Positions 58,649 to 64,000 of a stretch of 64,000 bases of DNA are shown in pieces. Each line of letters opens with the position of its first letter. Position 1 is the first letter of the stretch. The translations under genes and the position numbers were made by a program. Origin of the DNA: Clarkia xantiana subsp. parviflora (Eukaryota; Streptophyta; Magnoliopsida; Myrtales; Onagraceae); NCBI GenBank assembly GCA_036873135.1, contig JAPTYO010000026.1, forward strand, positions 4,196,001 to 4,260,000, written 5' to 3'. The notes below the pieces were generated by a model. That model saw nothing but the letters and a program-made list of their open reading frames with translations. It was not told the origin of the DNA and made no database searches.

Positions 58649-60151
58649 TTCGTGGATCATGGAGGCAACAGCATGCAGCTAGGGCCATCACACAGAGACA
58701 AGGGCAAAGGCAAAGCAGACTACAATCCTCCACCCAACAAGAGAGGGACCATAAACATGATACATGGGGGAGTAGCGTCAGGTGGCCCAACTGTTAATGC
58801 AAGGGAGGTTTACGCTTCAAAGCTGGGTTCAGTGCCGAGGTGGAGAAAAAGGCCAAGAGAAGGAGAAGAAATCAAGATCGAATTCTCAGAGAAGGACAAG
58901 AGCCACATCGTCTTCCCACATGACGATGCTCTAGTTATCACAATAGACATTGATAATTTTGATGTAAAGAGAATTTTGGTGGATGGGGGCAGCTCAGCTG
59001 ACCTCCTAAGCTTGAGAGTCCTAGAAGAGATAGGGAAAACCAAGGCAGACATCAAACCAGTCAACTTCCCTCTAGTTGGCTTCTCAGGGGCAACAAGCTA
59101 CCCCCTGGGAATGATAACCCTGCCAGTGACCATGGGCCAAGGATGGACACAGCTGAAGGTGAATGTTAATTTCCTGGTGGTTGAAAGCCTGGGAGCCTAC
59201 AATGGGATCCTAGGAAGGACAACCATAAACCCATATGAAATCGTGCCATCCACTGTACACCAGAAGCTGAAGTACATTACTGAGAATGGAGTCGGAGAAG
59301 TCCTGGGTGATCAGCGCACCGCAAGGCAGTGCTACGTCAACTCCATGAGACGTGGATCACACGGGACAGACACAGTGGCTGTGGTCATGGTTGGAGCCAA
59401 CCAAGATAGAAAGAAGAGGAGAAGGAGGCAAAGGCAGGGAAAGATGAAGAATGGAGTGGTACTCCGTTTGAGTAGGCAGTTTTTTCAAACAGTGCCTAAG
59501 AGGAGACACAGGAGCAAGGCTGTGAAGGTGACAGCCATACCTTGGCAGCCAGACACCAAAGAGGGGAAAAGAACAAGTGACTCCATCTTAAGAGGCTTCC
59601 GTCACATCGATGATATCAAGCAAATGCCGCAGGAGTCAATATCAAGCTATTTCCAGAGATTCTCCAATTATGGTGCCAATATGGACATCACAAGAGGAGA
59701 AACCGTCAGAGCATTTATTAGAAACATGCATCCAAACTCATTCGAGGCCTATGGAGGGCTCTATGAGATGGTCATGACGAGCACGATGAGGGAGCTCAAG
59801 GAAAGGCTAGACAAAGCATTTGCAAAGGAAGCGGAACAGCTGGACGAAATTCTGGAGAAAGGAAGAAAGACTGACAAACTGGGAGGAGGTGTAATCTTCA
59901 CATTCACACCCTTTACAGTGAGCATAGAAGAAATCTTCCACAAGCACCTCAAGCAGGAGCTACCAACATGCAGGGAGGAGGGCAAGGCCTTCCTAGGAAG
60001 GGATGCACAGCGATGGTGTGAGTACCATGGGACCTGGGGGCATCAAACCAACAACTGCATGGTGCTGAAGATAGAAGTGGAAGAAATGATTCACAATGGA
60101 GGTCTGAAGGAGTACGTGGCAACAGACAAAGTGACCACCCCATATCCTTAG
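58649..60151 (+). CDS. Element D protease fused to a second Gag C-terminal half (499 aa from its ATG)
   Basis: Same frame as Gag, directly behind its TAG; first ATG at 58652. Residues 30-45 are the IN-x-IHGG linker common to these polyproteins. An aspartic protease of the Tat type follows, active-site VDGGSS with Asp at residue 111, then LGMITLPV (152-159) and ILGRTTINP (186-194). After AR-x-CYVN (about 224-230) relatives go on to reverse transcriptase; here a basic patch (KKRRRRQRQGK, about 254-264) leads into a second Gag half (313-485) with HIDDIKQ, SSYFQRF, ETVRAFIRN and a second CHHC knuckle (Cys456 to Cys469). It stops at TAG 60149. No polymerase. Expression would need readthrough of the TAG or reinitiation. 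Confidence 0.88.
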   Translation, partial: FVDHGGNSMQLGPSHRDKGKGKADYNPPPNKRGTINMIHGGVASGGPTVNAREVYASKLGSVPRWRKRPREGEEIKIEFSEKDKSHIVFPHDDALVITIDIDNFDVKRILVDGGSSADLLSLRVLEEIGKTKADIKPVNFPLVGFSGATSYPLGMITLPVTMGQGWTQLKVNVNFLVVESLGAYNGILGRTTINPYEIVPSTVHQKLKYITENGVGEVLGDQRTARQCYVNSMRRGSHGTDTVAVVMVGANQDRKKRRRRQRQGKMKNGVVLRLSRQFFQTVPKRRHRSKAVKVTAIPWQPDTKEGKRTSDSILRGFRHIDDIKQMPQESISSYFQRFSNYGANMDITRGETVRAFIRNMHPNSFEAYGGLYEMVMTSTMRELKERLDKAFAKEAEQLDEILEKGRKTDKLGGGVIFTFTPFTVSIEEIFHKHLKQELPTCREEGKAFLGRDAQRWCEYHGTWGHQTNNCMVLKIEVEEMIHNGGLKEYVATDKVTTPYP

Positions 60152-60417
60152 TTTCATATCTAGCACTTTACATGTTCAAGCTTTCCAAGTTTTTAGAACA
60201 ACTTTTGAGAAGGAGAACTCACGAAGTTCCTCCAACTCTACCACTATCTATATTTTCCTCCAAAGGGTGTCTTGACCCACCCAAGGCACCCCAAATGTAC
60301 AGAAAACATGAACACTCTTAAGAGAGTAAGTTTTCCTTCAAAGGCACTTTCCAATGAATGTGATGATATAATCATGATGTTATCCTTACACAGATATGAC
60401 TTCAAGTCAACAACAGT
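60152..60417 (+). other. Short spacer after the protease-gag frame
   Basis: No domain. Leads into the array. Confidence 0.5.
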
Positions 60418-61455
60418 TTCGACGCCCCCAATAGCGTATCTTGAGAGTAGTATTCATACTACGACCTTCGACGCCCCCAAGAGCGTATCTTGAGAGTAGT
60501 ATCCATACTACGACCTTCGACGCCCCCAAGAGCGTATCTTGAGAGTAGTATTCATACTACGACTCTCGACGCCCCCAAGAGCGTATCTTGAGAGTGGTTT
60601 CCAAAAACTACGAACTTCGACGCCCCCAAGAGCGTATCTTGAGAGTAGTGTTCATACTACGAACTTCGACGCCCCCAAGAGCGTATCTTGAGAGTAGTTA
60701 TTACACTACGACCTTCGATGCACCAAGAGCGTATCTTGAGAGTGGTTTCCAAAAACTACGAATTTCGACGCCCCCAGGAGCGTATCTTGAGGTAGATTTG
60801 CAACCTACCAGATTCGACGCCACCAAGAGCGTATCTTGAGGTAGAAAAAACACTACCAGATTCGACGCCTCCAAGAGCGTATCTTGAGGTAGATTTCAAA
60901 CTACCAGCTTCGACGCCCACCAGGAGCGTATCTTTGGTCTAACCTGAGCCCTCCGGGAGCCTATCCTGTGAAACGTTAAGCGCCCTCCGAGAGCCTGTCT
61001 CGTGAACAGTTTTCGACGCCAACCAGGAGCGTATATTTGGTCTAACCTGCGCCCTCCGGGAGCCTATCCTGTGAAACGTTAAGTGCCTTCCGAGAGCCTG
61101 TCTCGCGAACAGCCTCGACGCCCACCAGGAGCGTATCTTTGGTCTAACCTGCGCCCTCCGGGAGCCTATCCTGTGAAACGTTAAGTGCCTTCCGAGAGCC
61201 TGTCTCGTGAACAGTTATCGACACCAACCAAGAGTATATCTCTGGTCTAACCTGTGCCCTCCGGGAGCCTATCCTGTGAAACGTTAAGTGCCCTCCGAGA
61301 GCCTGTCTCGCGAATAGTTTCGACGCCAACCAAGAGCGTATCTTTGGTTTAACCTGTGCCCTCCGGGAGCCTATCCTGCGAAACGTTAAGTGCCCTCCGA
61401 GAGCCTGTCTCGTGATCAGATTCGACGCCCACCAAGAGCGTATCTTTGGTCTAAC
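60418..61455 (+). repeat. Hairpin-bearing tandem array of element D
   Basis: First part: units of about 46 bp with CGACGCCCCCAAGAGCGTAT followed by CTTGAGAGTAGT and a short spacer. Second part (from about 60900): a composite unit of about 120 bp alternating CCTCCGGGAGCCTATCCTG, CTCCGAGAGCCTGTCTCG and ACCAAGAGCGTATCTTTGGT. Inverted repeats are kept in nearly every unit. Same slot as the E array. Confidence 0.92.
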
Positions 61456-61836
61456 TGTACCATACATACCATTTAAAGGGTATCATAAGAGATCATTGCA
61501 CCATGCTCAGAAAGATCCAATGAGAAAGTAATCTCAAGGTAAAGTCATATGGAGAACACATAATGTTTTTTCTTGATGAAATAGCAGGTATGACATGAAG
61601 GAAAACAAGAAAGCAGAATAAGTAAAGGAAACACACCAAGAGAAGAGTCCATAATCAAAGGGATATATACAAAAGCATGAGAAGCACTAATGTAAAGGCA
61701 AGCGAACTACATAGTCAACAACACAATACGGCAAAGGAAAGTAACAACAAACACCACCACAATCTCAAAAGACACTCAACCCATTAAAGGGGAGAAGGAG
61801 TGTAGTTATATACAAAGATAGCATGATGTAAACACA
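61456..61836 (-). other. Spacer between array and antisense gene end
   Basis: No gene or clear motif; probably the 3' untranslated region of the antisense transcript. Confidence 0.45.
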
Positions 61837-64000
61837 TCAATCAGAACCTTCGGGAGAGTCACCCTCACCCCCTGAAGCTGAACCACCGGCAGAGATGGAT
61901 GAAGATGAGGAGTCTGAGGTACCAATCTCCACTGGTGTAGCATCCACCTGGGCAGGGGCAGGCTCGTCTGCAACAGCAGCCTGACCCCTCAGAACAGCCA
62001 TGTAGCCAGTGGCATATGGCCCGAAGTCACCAAGGTCACCAACTGGGAACTGAGGATCAATGCGGAAAATGTGATCAACCAGATACTCACCAAACTGGTT
62101 CATCTCCTGAGTGAGACGTGCGCTATAATCGGCGGTGAAGGCAGAGGAAGCCTTGTACTCAGACACTGCGACAGTCCTCTCCTCTGCTCGACACTTAGCC
62201 TCCAACTTCCGCAACTCCTCAGAATGGAGCGACGCTGCAACCTCAGCTTCCCGGCGTAAACTGCCCACAGTAGTCTCAAGCAAGGACACTTGGTCCCGGA
62301 GCTCCTGCATCCTCAAATCAGATAAACGCGCCTTTTCAGCAGCAGTGGCAAGCTCTACCTTGAGAGAGGCCTGGCTGTCCTCAAGGGTCTTCTTCTCGTC
62401 AGATAACTCGAGCACGAGCGAGGACATGTTCACCATGTCAGACATACCCTAACAATTCAAATAAGGGATGAGTAACCGAAAGACAGCCATTATGAAAGTA
62501 ATAAGAGGAAAGCAAGGAACAACTCACAGGTGCATAACGAGAAAGTACACCCTGAACAAAGCGCCGAGTCTCCCCAGGAGACTTGGGCTGAGCAACACGA
62601 TCGCCAGGGGGGACGGCACCACGAAGCACGCGGATGCCAACCTCAGGAGTCCGCAAAGAGGAGCTGCTATCGAGATGGAACTCCTTCAAGCCAGCGAAAG
62701 GAGTCCACTCAGACCCAATAACATCTTCATCAGTAAGACGTGCGAAATCCTTCCGACTTAGAGTCGGAGGCCCACCTACACAAGCGAAGCAAGTCAAAGG
62801 AAAATATAAACATACAAGGATCAGTAACAAGGTAGAGATCATACCTGAGGACCGTGCCCTCGGCTGGGGGGCAGGGGAACCACCACCAGCAGGTCGCTTC
62901 CCTTTATCAGCCAGGGAAGGCACCTCTTCGACCACCATCTCCTTATCACGAGATAGGGTCGGAGGACGAGCAGTAGGCGAAGCAGGATCCGCAGCTTTCT
63001 TCCTCTTAGCAGCCGAGGCCCCGGCCTCAGAATCAGATCTCCGCGGCTTGGACTTGGAAGGTCCAGAGTCTCTGCCTACGGAGACGACCCTCTCAGTCAC
63101 CAAGGGGGAGCGACCTAGCAATGTAAGAAAAACAAGATAAGGAAAACACAAGCTATACCATGAAGAAGCAAATAGGAGGAAGCATACCATAGGCCCCAGC
63201 CTTCTTCCCAGGCATGGGGGATTTCTTCAGAGTGGAACTAGAAGGAGCCTTCCTCTTGCTCAGATCAACAGGGGCTCCCTGCACGTTATAGGTTTTTCCA
63301 TGAAACCAACCTACAAAGGAAGAGCAGAAGTTAAATAAAGATGGGAAGACCAAGTGACATACCGAACCCCCGGAGTCAGGAGTCAAACTGATCCCGGCCT
63401 CGTAAAGATCCGTCTCAGTCACTAAGGACACGGGGCAGTATGACCGAGTCCTGTTGCTCTCGTGAATGATCTTCATAGTCTCTAAATCAACTAAAGAGAA
63501 CTCTCCGAAAGCAGGCCAACCATCGGACCGATCCTCATTCAAGACCGACCAAGTGACGTATCGATCCGTAATGAAGAAGTAATGCTTAGCCCAGTGACTG
63601 GCCGAGTTGTCACTCCGGGCCACTAAGCGGAGAGAGGTATCCCACTCGACCCCACTCAACCCGAAATCAGCGAATCGGGGATCCTTGAAGGTCGGATGGC
63701 GAGTTACGAAACTCGCAAACCCCACCTTCGTCTGGTACTGGAACCGGTAGAAACATCGGAACAGAACGAGGGAGTACTTCCAGGAGTACCAATGGCACAA
63801 TACCCGGAAGCCCACCCAGACACGGAGGGCACTGGGGGCAAGGTTCACAGGAGAAATCCTGAAGAACCTGCTCAACTCTATGAGGTCATCACAGTAAGGC
63901 AACCTCAACCCAAATCGGATCTGGGAGGGGTACACGGCGACCTTCCCTATAGGAGGCTCCGTCACCGTCTCGCGAGTATTCCCCAAGGAGGGGAGAAAAG
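61837..64000 (-). CDS. Element D antisense extra gene: five exons seen, open, 5' end outside
   Basis: Minus-strand exons, approximate borders: a (64000-63364, open at the window edge, donor GTATGT), b (63310-63188), c (63114-62845), d (62775-62528), e (62448-61837). Donors GTATGT, GTATGC, GTATGA and GTGAGT and acceptors TGTAG, GCTAG, TGTAG and GTTAG fit plant introns. The a/b frame does not join cleanly with these borders, so one is off. Exon a has the 'putative gypsy type transposon' domain: IRFGLRLPYCDDLIELSRFF, then FRVLCHWYSW, then LFRCFYRFQ. Exon c has a basic patch (KRKKA). Exon e is a coiled coil ending in EMNQFGEYLVDHIFRIDP and a Ser/Gly/acid tail. No stop is seen. Converges on gag across the array. 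Function unknown. Confidence 0.72.

Larger units (their letters stand above)
56089..64000 (+). mobile_element. Element D: pol-less Ty3/gypsy with gag-protease-gag and antisense gene
   Basis: 5' LTR 56089-56854, primer-binding site, long open gag, an in-frame TAG, an open protease-gag fusion ending at 60151, a 1-kb hairpin array, then a converging antisense gene that runs off the window. Between 60151 and 61837 there is room only for the array, so reverse transcriptase, RNase H and integrase are truly absent here. Open frames of 580 and 499 codons suggest a recent or selected copy. The 3' LTR is outside the window. Confidence 0.85.

Noticed and set aside
61144..61467. Open frame with repeated RQALGGHLTF-like peptide, and the similar ones at 14882-15199
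   Set aside because: By-products of the hairpin arrays.
1..64000. E (left) and D (right) as two halves of one element
   Set aside because: E ends in its own 3' LTR at 19228 and D begins with its own 5' LTR at 56089, both + strand; they are separate insertions of one family.

Overview
This window is plant nuclear DNA, from an angiosperm by element content, made almost entirely of nested LTR retrotransposons. No intact host gene, tRNA, rRNA or CRISPR array was found. The species cannot be named from the sequence. I letter the elements A to G.

Layout. Positions 1-19228 are the 3' part of a pol-less Ty3/gypsy element (E, + strand). It is split by a complete Tat-lineage Ty3/gypsy element (A, 3021-13876, target duplication GTTAC). 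Positions 19229-20419 hold a minus-strand Ty1/copia remnant and one end of a CACTA-like DNA transposon. Positions 20420-50458 are a Ty1/copia element (F, + strand) containing Tat element C (27585-49203, minus, duplication TTCGG), which in turn contains Tat element B (30929-42150, minus, duplication GAGGC). This is a three-level nest. Positions 50459-52169 are AT-rich and carry two exon-like pieces of an AT-hook (AHL/PPC domain) gene. Positions 52170-56088 are the 5' part of a third pol-less gypsy family (G). Positions 56089-64000 are element D, same family as E, running off the right edge.

How the elements are built. A, B and C share one plan: LTR, primer-binding site, gag-pol in one frame (Gag with a CHHC zinc knuckle and an RS-rich tail, protease, reverse transcriptase, degenerate RNase H, a second RNase H, integrase), a tandem-repeat array with a CTTAAG core, then a spliced gene on the opposite strand converging on gag-pol, polypurine tract, LTR. 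The antisense gene has its own TATA box and encodes a domain I recognise as the 'putative gypsy type transposon' family followed by a coiled coil. It is best preserved in B. D and E carry the same kind of antisense gene and an array in the same place, but have no reverse transcriptase or integrase. In D the pol segment is replaced by a second C-terminal half of Gag fused behind the protease.

The most unusual signals are the gag-protease-gag arrangement of D, the covarying hairpins in the D and E repeat arrays, a covarying hairpin behind a shared GCATC-R-GAGAGGG motif in the LTRs, the CCTAGG-centred palindrome cluster in the D U3, and the dedicated promoter and 7-nt first coding exon of the antisense gene. 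gag-pol of A, B and C is broken by stops and indels; in A most stops are C-to-T changes.
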